Shown: positions 35,960-51,282 of the stretch, one piece after another
Position numbering within the stretch: position 1 is the first letter of the stretch
Layout: the number at the start of each line of letters is the position of its first letter
Assembly (NCBI GenBank): GCA_020638975.1
Contig: JACKHN010000003.1
Coordinates: 186,001-250,000, forward strand
Reading direction: 5' to 3'
Length of the DNA: 64,000 bases
Source: Planctomycetaceae bacterium
Lineage (GTDB): Bacteria; Planctomycetota; Planctomycetia; Pirellulales; Pirellulaceae
Made by a program: the position numbers and the translations under genes
Notes under the pieces: model-generated
What the model was told of the DNA's origin: nothing
The model's database searches: none
Seen by the model: the letters and a program-made list of their open reading frames with translations, nothing else

Positions 35960-36448
35960 CGTAACGTGGTGGAGCTGCAACCTGCAGTCGGCCGGTCTTT
36001 CAGTCCGAAGCGTCAGCTCGGAAAGACTCTAGTGCATGACGCGTTCGACCTCGACTTTGCCAGGGCTTTTCATTTTTCAATCTTAAATGGATTCGTACGA
36101 CGGCTCTCCGAAGCCGTCGAGCGACGAATTACTGAGTTCGACGGCTTCGGAGGGCCGTCGTACAAATCGTGCAGACGGAACTAGACGAAAGCCCTGTCGA
36201 CTTTGCCGGTTAGGTACTCTATCGCAGCCAACTGTGGCAAGATAACAGGCGAATCTTAAGCTTTCGTTTGCTATCGCTCATCTGGTTGGTAATATAACTG
36301 CTTCGCAGTTTGTTCCATTCCCTTCGAATCGATCGGTACTGGAAGCTTTGTTGGAAGGTCTCTGGGGGTCAGCCAGGTCTTCGCCCGAGGCAAGTCGCGC
36401 ATGTAAACGCGATCACTCGTTGTCCCAGACATTGGTCAGGAGTCTGAA
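35960..36448. other. intergenic region upstream of the PKS
   Basis: 489 bases between the STAS gene and the PKS start. It contains the family C palindrome (36095-36163). The last ~280 bases should hold the PKS promoter and leader, but I see no confident promoter boxes. AGGAG at 36438-36442 serves the PKS GTG start. Confidence 0.5.
36095..36163. repeat. intergenic palindrome, family C
   Basis: 26-base arms 36095-36120 (GTACGACGGCTCTCCGAAGC...) and 36138-36163 pair with a single mismatch around a 17-base loop. Pairing continues a few bases outward (ATTCGTACG / TACAAATC). A half copy lies at 35521-35549. Confidence 0.85.
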
Positions 36449-39400
36449 GTGACGTCAGTTGATACGCCGCAGGTTGGTTCGCAGTTGAAATCTTATTCGC
36501 GTGAACCATTAGCCGTCATCGGAATTGGTTGTCGGCTTCCTGGTGGCATCACTTGTCCAGTTGAATTCTGGGACGCCTTGCTGAAGGGTATTGACGCGAT
36601 CTGCGATGTCCCCGACGACCGATGGAAGCACTCTCGGTTTCACGATACGAATCCTGAAAAGTCCGGATGCATTCGTAATGCGAAGGGTGGGTTTATTAAA
36701 GGCGTCGATCAATTCGACGGCGAGTTCTTCGGGTACTTCCCCGCCGAAGCCCAACGCATCGACCCACAGCAGCGATTGTTGTTGGAGGTGACGCACGAAG
36801 CCATGGAAGACGCCGGTCTGCGACGCGATCAACTAGATGGTTCGCGAACGGCAGTGTTCGTCGGTTCGTTCATGTACGATTACTTGTGCATGCAAGCGGC
36901 GAGCGAACAACGCGACGAGATCAATCCTTACGCTGCGATGGGAACCTCGGTCTCGGCATTGGCAAACAGAATCTCCTACGATTTTAACCTGCAAGGTCCT
37001 AGCGTGTCGCTCGACACAGCTTGTTCCAGTTCGCTCGTGGCGTTACATCTTGCTTGCCGTAGCGTATGGGGCGGCGAAGCCGATATGGCGATTGCCGGTG
37101 GCGTGAACGTCATGCTCCGTCCGGAATCATCGATCATGCTGTCCAAGGCGGGATTTCTAAATCCCGATCAGTACTGCAAAGCATTTGCCGCGACGGCCAA
37201 TGGATACGTGCGAGCGGAAGGTGTGGGGGTCGTAGTCTTGAAGCCCTTGAAGAAAGCGATTGCCGAAGGCGATTCGATTTACGCCTGCGTGTGTGCAACG
37301 GGAGTGAACCAAGATGGTCGTTCACCGGAAGGTTTCACCGTTCCCAATTTCAGCTCACAAAGTGAGCTTTTGAAGGTCGTTTATGCCGAAGCAGGTATCG
37401 ATCCTTCCAGCGTGGATTTCGTCGAGACGCACGGAACAGGCACGCGCGTTGGCGATCCTATCGAAAGCCTAGCACTTGGTGTTGTGCTTGGCTCGGGGCG
37501 CACGAAGGAACAGCCCAACCTGCTCATCGGATCGGTAAAGACCAATCTAGGACACTTGGAAGGCGCTGCGGGTATCGCGGGCTTCATCAAGGGCGTGCTA
37601 ACGGCATATCACGGCGTTGCTCCACCCAATTTGCACTTTAGCGAGCCCAATCCCGGTATTCTTTTCGAGGAACGCCGCCTGGAAGTGCCGACTCGATCGA
37701 TTCCACTAAGACGCACCGACCATCCGTTGACGGTCGGCGTGAATTCATTCGGAGCGGGAGGCACCAATGCCCATGTCGTGTTGCAGGAAGTCGGCCAATC
37801 GACGTTAACTCGCGACCGACCAGGTTCAACAACTGACGGAGCTCCAAACGCTACGCTCTATGCGCTCAACAGTGCCCACCGAGATTCGTTGCGTACTTTG
37901 GCGCTCAGGCATGCCGATTATTTGAGCTCGACGCAACATCCGCTCGACGATATTGCGTATTCGGCCTTCACGCGCCGCAGTCACTATCAACATCTGATGG
38001 CGGTTGTTGGCGAGTCGGCAGAAGACGTGGAAGGCAAGCTACGCAAGTTTGCTAACGGTGAAGCGGACTCGGAAATCCTGACCGCAACAATCGCTCACCG
38101 CAAGAACCCCAAACTAGCGTTCGTGTTCTCTGGGCAAGGTGGCCAGTGGGCTCGAATGGGGTTGCAGCTAATGCGGCGTGAAAGCGTTTTTCGCGAATGC
38201 ATGGAGGAGGTCGAGGGCCTCTTCCGACAATTGGCAGGATGGTCGCTGTTGGCAGAACTGCAAAAGGGTGAAGACCACTCGAGGGTGAACGACACGGTTG
38301 TCGTCCAGCCTGCGGTGATGGCAGTTCAAGTCGCGTTGGTCAAGCTTTACGAGCACTATGGAATTCGCCCGAGCGGCGTGGTGGGACATTCGATTGGCGA
38401 AGTTGCAGCAGCTTTCGCAGCGGGAGCATTGACGCTCGAGCGAGCGGTCGAGGTCATCTACCATCGGTCGCAAGCTCAAGACCTTGTTTCCGGCAAAGGC
38501 GGCATGCTGGCGGTTGGACTTGCGCAGGAAGAAGCCGAGAAGCTGATCGAAGGTTTTGCCGACAGCGTTTCCATCGGTGCGGTAAACGGACCGGAGATGC
38601 TCACGCTTTCCGGCGACTCAACTCAGTTGCAAAGAATTGGTTCGATGCTGGAAGTGCGAGGCGTCTTCAATCGACCAGTTCGTGTCCAAGTGCCTTACCA
38701 CAGCCATTACATCGACGCGATCAAGGATTTGATGCTTGACGCGTTGGCTGACGTGCAGGGCTTTGAGGCAACGACGCCACTCTTTTCCACCGTTACGGGA
38801 AGACGTGAAAGCGGCATGCATTTGAACGCGGAGTATTGGTTCCATAACGCGCGTCAGCCGGTTCTATTTACAAAAGCGCTAACCACGATGCTCCAAGCCC
38901 GTTTCGATACGTTCGTCGAAATTGGGCCACATCCCGTGCTGATTCGCGGTGGCGAGGCCCTGGCTCAGGAACTCAATACCGATGCCATTCTGGCCCCTTC
39001 GATGACTCGTCAAGACCCCGAGATCACCGTGTTCTTGCAGAGCCTCGCGCAGCTCGCCACTCGCGGGTTTCATCCGGACACCGACGTGCTGTTCGGTGCC
39101 AAGCGGCGATATGTCCGAATCCCCAATTCGCCTTGGCAGCACAGTCGCTACTGGTTTGAATCGCCCGCAGTTGCCGAGTTGCGCCGTGGCGCGTTCGAAC
39201 ATCCGTTTCTTAAACGCCGAATCGAGATGGCGACGGAGGAAGGCATCGCCGTCTGGGAGGCGACGGTGAACGTGCAGAAGTTCCCGTACCTCAACGATCA
39301 TCAAGTGGATGGGGAAATCGTCTTTCCAGCCACCGGTCACGTCGAACTAGCTTGGGCCGCAGCAGGCGAACAGTTCCGTCACGAGAATTTATTCCTCGAG

Positions 39401-42400
39401 AACCTCCATTTCGAATCGCCATTGATACTTCCCGACAAGAACCGTCACCCCTTAGAAGTGCGAATGGAAGTTGTCTCGGGAGAGGGTGACTATCGCATTT
39501 GCAGTCGACCAGTCGGCGAGGAGGGTAGAGACTCGACTTGGTCAAAGCACTCCACGGGACGCATCAATCGGGCGCATGATCGGTTCGAAAAATCTACCGT
39601 GTCACTCGTCGAAGTACGCGGCCAGTTTCACGAAGACGATGAACTGTCCGTCGAGACGTTCTACGAAACCGTCAGTGCTGCGGGCCTGGAGTATGGGCCC
39701 GGATTCCGTTGCATCCAGCAACTATGGCAGCACGGTCGTGAAATCCTTGCCCGTCTCGAGTTGCCAACCGAACTGGAATACGAGTCCAAGCGAAATGCCA
39801 TTCACCCGGCACTTCTCGACGCCTGCCTGCACGCTGTCTTTGCCGACATCCACCGCACCAGCGACCCTCAACGCGTCTTCTTACCTTACAGCATCGAGCG
39901 CGTGCGGATCTATCGCCAGCCGAGACGAACCGTTTGGTCCCATGTGCGAGTCACTCGCAGCGACGAGCAGTATATCTGTTTGGACACGACAATTTTCGAT
40001 GAAGGCGGCGAGCTCGTGGCTGAGGTTTTGGGCGTAACGTGCAAACGGCTGGGCGGATCCGGATTGAATCTTTCCGAGAGATTGTACGAAGGTTGCTACG
40101 AGTACAACTGGACGGCGAGCCCTCGCGATGCCGACGTGCATGGTCGCAACTTCGACTACACCACGGCTGCGCTGATTGTTCCCGATGGTCAGGACCCGGG
40201 CGATGCAGAACTCGTCGACACACTCGCCATGCGATTGGATAAAGAGGGAGTCCGGCCAGTAGTCATTCGCTCCCGTTCCGACGTCTCATACAATGAACTC
40301 CTCACTGGAATACCGCTGGATCGGCGAACGCTTATTGTGTTTGCAGCCGGTTTATCGCGAAGCCGTTCTGGCTGGCAGGGGCTCGCTGACTGCCCTTACG
40401 TGCCGTCACTCCTGAACCTGGCCCAAGCACTGCACAAAAGCGAAGGTGTGCCGCGATTATGTGTCGTCACGCATGGCGCTGCTGGCGTCGCTGGCGATCA
40501 GCAATTGGATTTAGGCCACGCGATCTTGCACGGTATGTCCCGCGTCATCAACAACGAATGCCCCAATATTCCACTATCTGTAATTGACCTCAGTCAATCG
40601 GCGACGCGGGATGAAGTCGAGTCGCTCGTGACCGAGTTATTACATAACCGCCGCGATCGCGACGAATCCGAGATCTGTCTGCGCGGCGAACAGCGTTATG
40701 TTCGGCAATTGATGCCCGTCGGCCTTGATACCGCCGAGCAATTGGCCAGTACCGAAGAGGACGGGTTTGGAGGTGACTATCGAGCGGAAGTCAGTGCGCC
40801 GGGCGCGCTTGACCAGATAGTATTTCGCAGACTTCCGCCATCTGAGTTCGGTGACAACGACGTAGAGATCGCAGTGCGGGCAGCTGCGCTGAACTTCAAA
40901 GATGTGATGAATGCGATGGGGTTGCTTCCCGCGAACGCGGTCGCCGGTGGATTGACGGCTGATCGACTAGGTTTGGAGGTCGCGGGCCGCGTGCTACGAA
41001 CGGGATCGCTGGTCACGCACGTCCAAGCTGACGATGAAGTGATTGCGCGAGTGCCCGAGGGTTTCTGCGGTCGGGTGATCACGCGTGGCGAATACGTCGT
41101 GCGTCGACCCAAACGGCTGACACCTCAGCAAGCGGCGGCCGTGCCGTTGGTCTATATTACGGCTTGGCACTCGCTGTGTTACTTGGCGCGGATGGCCAGC
41201 AACGACACTGTGTTGATACATTCCGCTGCCGGCGGTGTGGGCGGAGCGGCAATTCGCCTGGCACAACGTGTGGGCGCGAACGTAATCGCCACGGCAGGAA
41301 CGGAAACGAAACGCGAGTCCTTGCGTCAGATGGGTATCGAGCATGTCTTCGATTCGCGGTCATTGGACTTTTACAATCAAGTTATGGAAGCCACCAATGG
41401 GCGTGGTGTCGATATCGTTCTCAATTCCTTGACGGGCAGATTCATCGCCCAAGGCATTAAGTGCCTGGCTCCCTTCGGGCGGTTTGTCGAAATCGGCAAG
41501 GCCGATATCTATCGAAACAGTAAACTGAATCTTGAGCGGCTGGGTGAAAACATCTCTTACTTTGTCGTCGATGTGGATCGGCTGGCAGTCCAGCAACCCG
41601 CGCTGCATCGACAGGCGCTGACCGAAGTTGCGGAGTTGTTCGATCGCGGTGAGTTAGAACCGCACGAGATTACTGAGTTCCCGATTTCCAAAATTTCCGA
41701 AGCGATCCGATTCATGACGCGGGCAGCTCACCAGGGTAAGATCGTCATGAACATGGAGGGTGATCGCGTACACACGCTGCCGCCGCGCGAAGCTGCGTTT
41801 CGTTCGGATCGCACTTACCTGATTTCCGGTGGTGCTAGTGGTTTCGGGCTCCACGTCGCACGCTGGATGGCTGACCGAGGCGCGCGCCATCTGGTGTTGT
41901 TGAGCCGCAGCGGTTGTAAAACTGCGGAAGATGAGAGATGCGTCTTGGCTATGAGAGAGTTCGGCGTCGAGATTACGCTGGCCAAGGCGAATATCAGCGA
42001 CGCCGCAGCCGTCCGACAACTGGTCCAGCAGATCGAGAACGAGTCGCCTCCACTGGCCGGAGTGATTCATGGAGCGGCGGTGCTCGACGATGCTTCGATC
42101 CCGAACATGGACATAGCGCGATTCGAACGTGTCTTTAGTCCGAAGGCACAGGGGGCTTGGAACCTGCACGAAGCAACATTGGCTTCGCAATCGAACCTCG
42201 ACTTCTTTGTGCTCCTATCTTCCATCTCCTCGGTGTTGGGTTTGTTTGGCCAGTTGAACTATGCCGCCGCCAACTTTTTCCAAGACGCGCTCGCTAACTA
42301 CCGTCGTCAGAGCGGGCTGCCTGCGACATCGGTCAATCTTGGAGTCTTGGGACAGTACGCGGGGATGTCCAAGCCGGAGAACGACGAACAGGACATCATC

Positions 42401-43759
42401 GGTCTGTTAGAAACTCAAGGCATGTATGTGATGCCGCTAGAGGACGTGCTTGCCAAATTAGAAGCTGCTCTAATTCAGCAGCCGACGCAACGAATGACGG
42501 CCCGACTCGACTGGCCGTGGTTTCGATTGGCCTATCCACATCTTGTACGAGATGCACGGTTCGTCGACTTGATGAGCGATGCTGCCTTGACGGAAAGCGT
42601 CCGTTCGAAGGGAGGCAGCCTGCGCGCGGAACTCGCGGATTTGGAACCCGCCGAGCGACTGAAGCGGTTGGAACAAGAGCTGACCGGCAAGTTGGCGCGG
42701 ATCCTCGACGCAGCTCCCGAGAAACTGGACGTCTCCAAATCTATTGATAGCTTCGGCCTCGATTCACTAATGCTGACGGACTTTCAAATATCGATCGTAC
42801 GCTCACTGGACGTCAACATCCCGCTGATCAAGTTGCTGAAAGGACCGAGCATCGCGACCTTGGCAACAGAGACACTAGAGCAATTAGACGTTGATGGCTC
42901 TGCCGAATCCGGCACGACCCAAGATACAAAGGAAGCCGCAGCCGACTTTACTTTGGCAGACCTCGAGGGAATCGAAGTTCTCAATCCGTGGCTGATTCGT
43001 GGCTCCAGCAATCCTGAAGCGCCGGTGCGGCTGATTTGTTTTCATTCGATGGGCGTTGGTGCATCGTTGTTCACGAGATTTTTGCTCAACCCACCAGAGG
43101 ACTATGACATTTTGGCGGTGCAGACGCCTGGACGCGAGAACCGTATTGCGGAACCGCTGGCCGAAAGCGTCGATGAATTAGTTGACCAGATCGTGCCGCA
43201 ACTACTGCCGCATTTCGATCGCCCTGTCGTCATCTGGGGTCACAGTTTCGGCGGAATCGTCGCCTGGGAAACCATGCGTCGCTTGAGGGAGCTTCATCGT
43301 CGCGAAGCGGCACACTTTGTGGTGACCGGCACCGCGGCACCCAATCTGATGCCGCAATGGCAGCAGCGTGAAGTCCTCCTCAAAGCCATGGTTGCTGACA
43401 ATAGTCCGGAGTATCTGGCCTCGTTGTCTCGCTATGTTGAGGATCTGGAATTTTTCAAGGCTTTGGTGCCTGGGATGCGGAGGGATTTTCCACTGCTTCA
43501 AAGTTACCGCTTCGAACCAATGTCCTGTCTAAAGTGCCCAATCACCGCGTTCGCCGCTGGGAAAGACGACTTTGCTTACATCGACCAGATTCAGGAGTGG
43601 GAAAGATATACCGAAGGAGACTTCGCCCTGATCGAGGTCGACGGGGATCATTGGTTTATTGATCGTAACCGAGAATTGATCACTGCAACGTTACAGGGAA
43701 TCGCCGTTAATTGTTTGAAACCGACCGCCGAACACGCTGTTCGGTCGACCGCCATGTAA
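36449..43759 (+). CDS. single-module reducing type I polyketide synthase with TE
   Basis: 2,436 residues from a GTG with AGGAG 6 bases upstream. Domains in order: KS ~18-447 (Cys192 in DTACSSS, His328, His369); AT ~556-870 (Ser648 in GHSIGE; PYHSHYID); DH ~915-1200 (His951-xxx-Gly955-xxxx-Pro960; Asp1124 in DACLH); a structural KR half without cofactor motif ~1210-1430; ER ~1450-1770 (NADPH motif HSAAGGVGGAA 1591-1601); KR ~1788-1970 (GGASGFG; Ser1925, Tyr1938, Asn1942; LDD at 1879-1881, which in known KRs goes with B-type stereochemistry); ACP (Ser2106 in GLDSLML); thioesterase (Ser2266 in GHSFGG, His2401). All key residues are present, so a fully reduced, fatty-acid-like chain is expected, probably made iteratively. 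There is no methyltransferase. No phosphopantetheinyl transferase gene is nearby. Product unknown. Confidence 0.93.
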   Translation: MTSVDTPQVGSQLKSYSREPLAVIGIGCRLPGGITCPVEFWDALLKGIDAICDVPDDRWKHSRFHDTNPEKSGCIRNAKGGFIKGVDQFDGEFFGYFPAEAQRIDPQQRLLLEVTHEAMEDAGLRRDQLDGSRTAVFVGSFMYDYLCMQAASEQRDEINPYAAMGTSVSALANRISYDFNLQGPSVSLDTACSSSLVALHLACRSVWGGEADMAIAGGVNVMLRPESSIMLSKAGFLNPDQYCKAFAATANGYVRAEGVGVVVLKPLKKAIAEGDSIYACVCATGVNQDGRSPEGFTVPNFSSQSELLKVVYAEAGIDPSSVDFVETHGTGTRVGDPIESLALGVVLGSGRTKEQPNLLIGSVKTNLGHLEGAAGIAGFIKGVLTAYHGVAPPNLHFSEPNPGILFEERRLEVPTRSIPLRRTDHPLTVGVNSFGAGGTNAHVVLQEVGQSTLTRDRPGSTTDGAPNATLYALNSAHRDSLRTLALRHADYLSSTQHPLDDIAYSAFTRRSHYQHLMAVVGESAEDVEGKLRKFANGEADSEILTATIAHRKNPKLAFVFSGQGGQWARMGLQLMRRESVFRECMEEVEGLFRQLAGWSLLAELQKGEDHSRVNDTVVVQPAVMAVQVALVKLYEHYGIRPSGVVGHSIGEVAAAFAAGALTLERAVEVIYHRSQAQDLVSGKGGMLAVGLAQEEAEKLIEGFADSVSIGAVNGPEMLTLSGDSTQLQRIGSMLEVRGVFNRPVRVQVPYHSHYIDAIKDLMLDALADVQGFEATTPLFSTVTGRRESGMHLNAEYWFHNARQPVLFTKALTTMLQARFDTFVEIGPHPVLIRGGEALAQELNTDAILAPSMTRQDPEITVFLQSLAQLATRGFHPDTDVLFGAKRRYVRIPNSPWQHSRYWFESPAVAELRRGAFEHPFLKRRIEMATEEGIAVWEATVNVQKFPYLNDHQVDGEIVFPATGHVELAWAAAGEQFRHENLFLENLHFESPLILPDKNRHPLEVRMEVVSGEGDYRICSRPVGEEGRDSTWSKHSTGRINRAHDRFEKSTVSLVEVRGQFHEDDELSVETFYETVSAAGLEYGPGFRCIQQLWQHGREILARLELPTELEYESKRNAIHPALLDACLHAVFADIHRTSDPQRVFLPYSIERVRIYRQPRRTVWSHVRVTRSDEQYICLDTTIFDEGGELVAEVLGVTCKRLGGSGLNLSERLYEGCYEYNWTASPRDADVHGRNFDYTTAALIVPDGQDPGDAELVDTLAMRLDKEGVRPVVIRSRSDVSYNELLTGIPLDRRTLIVFAAGLSRSRSGWQGLADCPYVPSLLNLAQALHKSEGVPRLCVVTHGAAGVAGDQQLDLGHAILHGMSRVINNECPNIPLSVIDLSQSATRDEVESLVTELLHNRRDRDESEICLRGEQRYVRQLMPVGLDTAEQLASTEEDGFGGDYRAEVSAPGALDQIVFRRLPPSEFGDNDVEIAVRAAALNFKDVMNAMGLLPANAVAGGLTADRLGLEVAGRVLRTGSLVTHVQADDEVIARVPEGFCGRVITRGEYVVRRPKRLTPQQAAAVPLVYITAWHSLCYLARMASNDTVLIHSAAGGVGGAAIRLAQRVGANVIATAGTETKRESLRQMGIEHVFDSRSLDFYNQVMEATNGRGVDIVLNSLTGRFIAQGIKCLAPFGRFVEIGKADIYRNSKLNLERLGENISYFVVDVDRLAVQQPALHRQALTEVAELFDRGELEPHEITEFPISKISEAIRFMTRAAHQGKIVMNMEGDRVHTLPPREAAFRSDRTYLISGGASGFGLHVARWMADRGARHLVLLSRSGCKTAEDERCVLAMREFGVEITLAKANISDAAAVRQLVQQIENESPPLAGVIHGAAVLDDASIPNMDIARFERVFSPKAQGAWNLHEATLASQSNLDFFVLLSSISSVLGLFGQLNYAAANFFQDALANYRRQSGLPATSVNLGVLGQYAGMSKPENDEQDIIGLLETQGMYVMPLEDVLAKLEAALIQQPTQRMTARLDWPWFRLAYPHLVRDARFVDLMSDAALTESVRSKGGSLRAELADLEPAERLKRLEQELTGKLARILDAAPEKLDVSKSIDSFGLDSLMLTDFQISIVRSLDVNIPLIKLLKGPSIATLATETLEQLDVDGSAESGTTQDTKEAAADFTLADLEGIEVLNPWLIRGSSNPEAPVRLICFHSMGVGASLFTRFLLNPPEDYDILAVQTPGRENRIAEPLAESVDELVDQIVPQLLPHFDRPVVIWGHSFGGIVAWETMRRLRELHRREAAHFVVTGTAAPNLMPQWQQREVLLKAMVADNSPEYLASLSRYVEDLEFFKALVPGMRRDFPLLQSYRFEPMSCLKCPITAFAAGKDDFAYIDQIQEWERYTEGDFALIEVDGDHWFIDRNRELITATLQGIAVNCLKPTAEHAVRSTAM

Positions 43760-43887
43760 CGGATCGGTAAGCGATGAGAGTCTAAGCTTATGGTCACGAA
43801 ATCTTTCGCGTACCTGACGAGTCACAGTATAGGTGCCGAATCGCCAGAGGGAGCTGGACGAGCGTTTGGGCATCGGGGCACCGGTCG

Positions 43888-50253
<6,366 letters not shown>

Positions 50254-50256
50254 AGA

Positions 50257-51063
50257 TCATCGTGACTCAGAATGCACGGGATCGGCAGATACATGTATCG
50301 GTTTAAGCCGTTGATACGATTCGCTGTCGAGAATCGCTTTTGCTTCTTCCAAATACGCGAACTTGGTGGCCTTGAGATTCGATTCCGTGTAGAGCGACGC
50401 AAAAAATTCTCGTCGGTGTTGCATTGCTGATTGACCGTGCGAGCTGACTTTGTCGAGCGCAACGTAGTTCGCTCGTAGCAGCTCAAGGATCGCTGACTGA
50501 CGGCGTTGGATCTCTTGATTGATTCCCTCACGCATCTCTTTGTCACTCGGCGTTTCTTCGCCTTCGATCGAGAAGCGGTATACCGGCAGGTTACTGCACA
50601 AATGTACGAGCAGCGCGCGGGGGCGTGGATCGAGACTGACAGCGACATGATCAAACTCGTGACCGAGCAGTCGTGAATCCCAAACCTCTGCGTGATAAAA
50701 CGCAACCGGCATCCGAATCACGTGCCGCAGGCGTGGAGTCAACTTAACGTTTTTTGGGGTTACGGTAACTTGTGTTCCTCCATCGGTCGCCTGGGTCACG
50801 TATCGGTAATCATATGACCAATCTACTTTCAGGAAGAACTCTGTCTTCCCGACGGTCTCGGGCAAGTCACGAACGAAAGTGATTGTCGTCTCGCCTTCGC
50901 GAATCAGCGGCTGAAATCGCTCGGGAGCTGGTTGCTCTAAGATCGAGTCGCGAAATGCCAACTCGAGATTGATCCGAGAATCGAGATCATCCGCTCGCGC
51001 AGACACCTCGCTAAGTGAAACGACGACCGTGCATAAGGCGATATAGGAGGCTAGTCGGAGCAT
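50257..51063 (-). CDS. secreted protein of unknown family with HExxH motif
   Basis: 268 residues with a signal peptide (MLRLASYIALCTVVVSLSEVSARA). I do not recognise the family. The notable feature is HEFDH at 135-139 in a helix-like context (SRLLGHEFDHVAVSL), the zinc-binding HExxH pattern of zincin metallopeptidases. A third ligand is not evident; Glu/His candidates occur later (HRREFFASLYTE). The N-terminal half is beta-rich (ITFVRDLPETVGKTEFFLKV), the C-terminal half helical. It converges on the hybrid kinase gene with only 3 bases between the two stop codons, and the divergent neighbour is the SASA esterase. A secreted metallopeptidase is possible, but a chance HExxH in a non-enzymatic protein cannot be excluded. 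Confidence 0.65.
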   Translation of the reverse strand: MLRLASYIALCTVVVSLSEVSARADDLDSRINLELAFRDSILEQPAPERFQPLIREGETTITFVRDLPETVGKTEFFLKVDWSYDYRYVTQATDGGTQVTVTPKNVKLTPRLRHVIRMPVAFYHAEVWDSRLLGHEFDHVAVSLDPRPRALLVHLCSNLPVYRFSIEGEETPSDKEMREGINQEIQRRQSAILELLRANYVALDKVSSHGQSAMQHRREFFASLYTESNLKATKFAYLEEAKAILDSESYQRLKPIHVSADPVHSESR

Positions 51064-51282
51064 GAGTAAAGCGAGCGGTTAGCATCGATGTCGGCAACCG
51101 CCATGTGAGGCCACGGCGGAACGAGTATCCGATTATGCGCACATACCCTCGTTAAGGATAGTTGTGCAGGTCCCAACCCACACGTACATCGCGCTGTTTG
51201 GGCCTCGCATCGCGATTCCGGCCAGTTAGAATGCGTTTCTACGAATGCCACTCATTCCGGGACACTTCCAGGAGGATTTTAG

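Noticed and set aside
41654..42190. 178-codon minus-strand frame inside the PKS
   Set aside because: Antisense to the ER-KR segment that carries conserved PKS motifs on the plus strand.
36449..43759. PUFA-type synthase
   Set aside because: A single ACP, no tandem ACP run and a C-terminal TE argue against the PUFA synthase layout.
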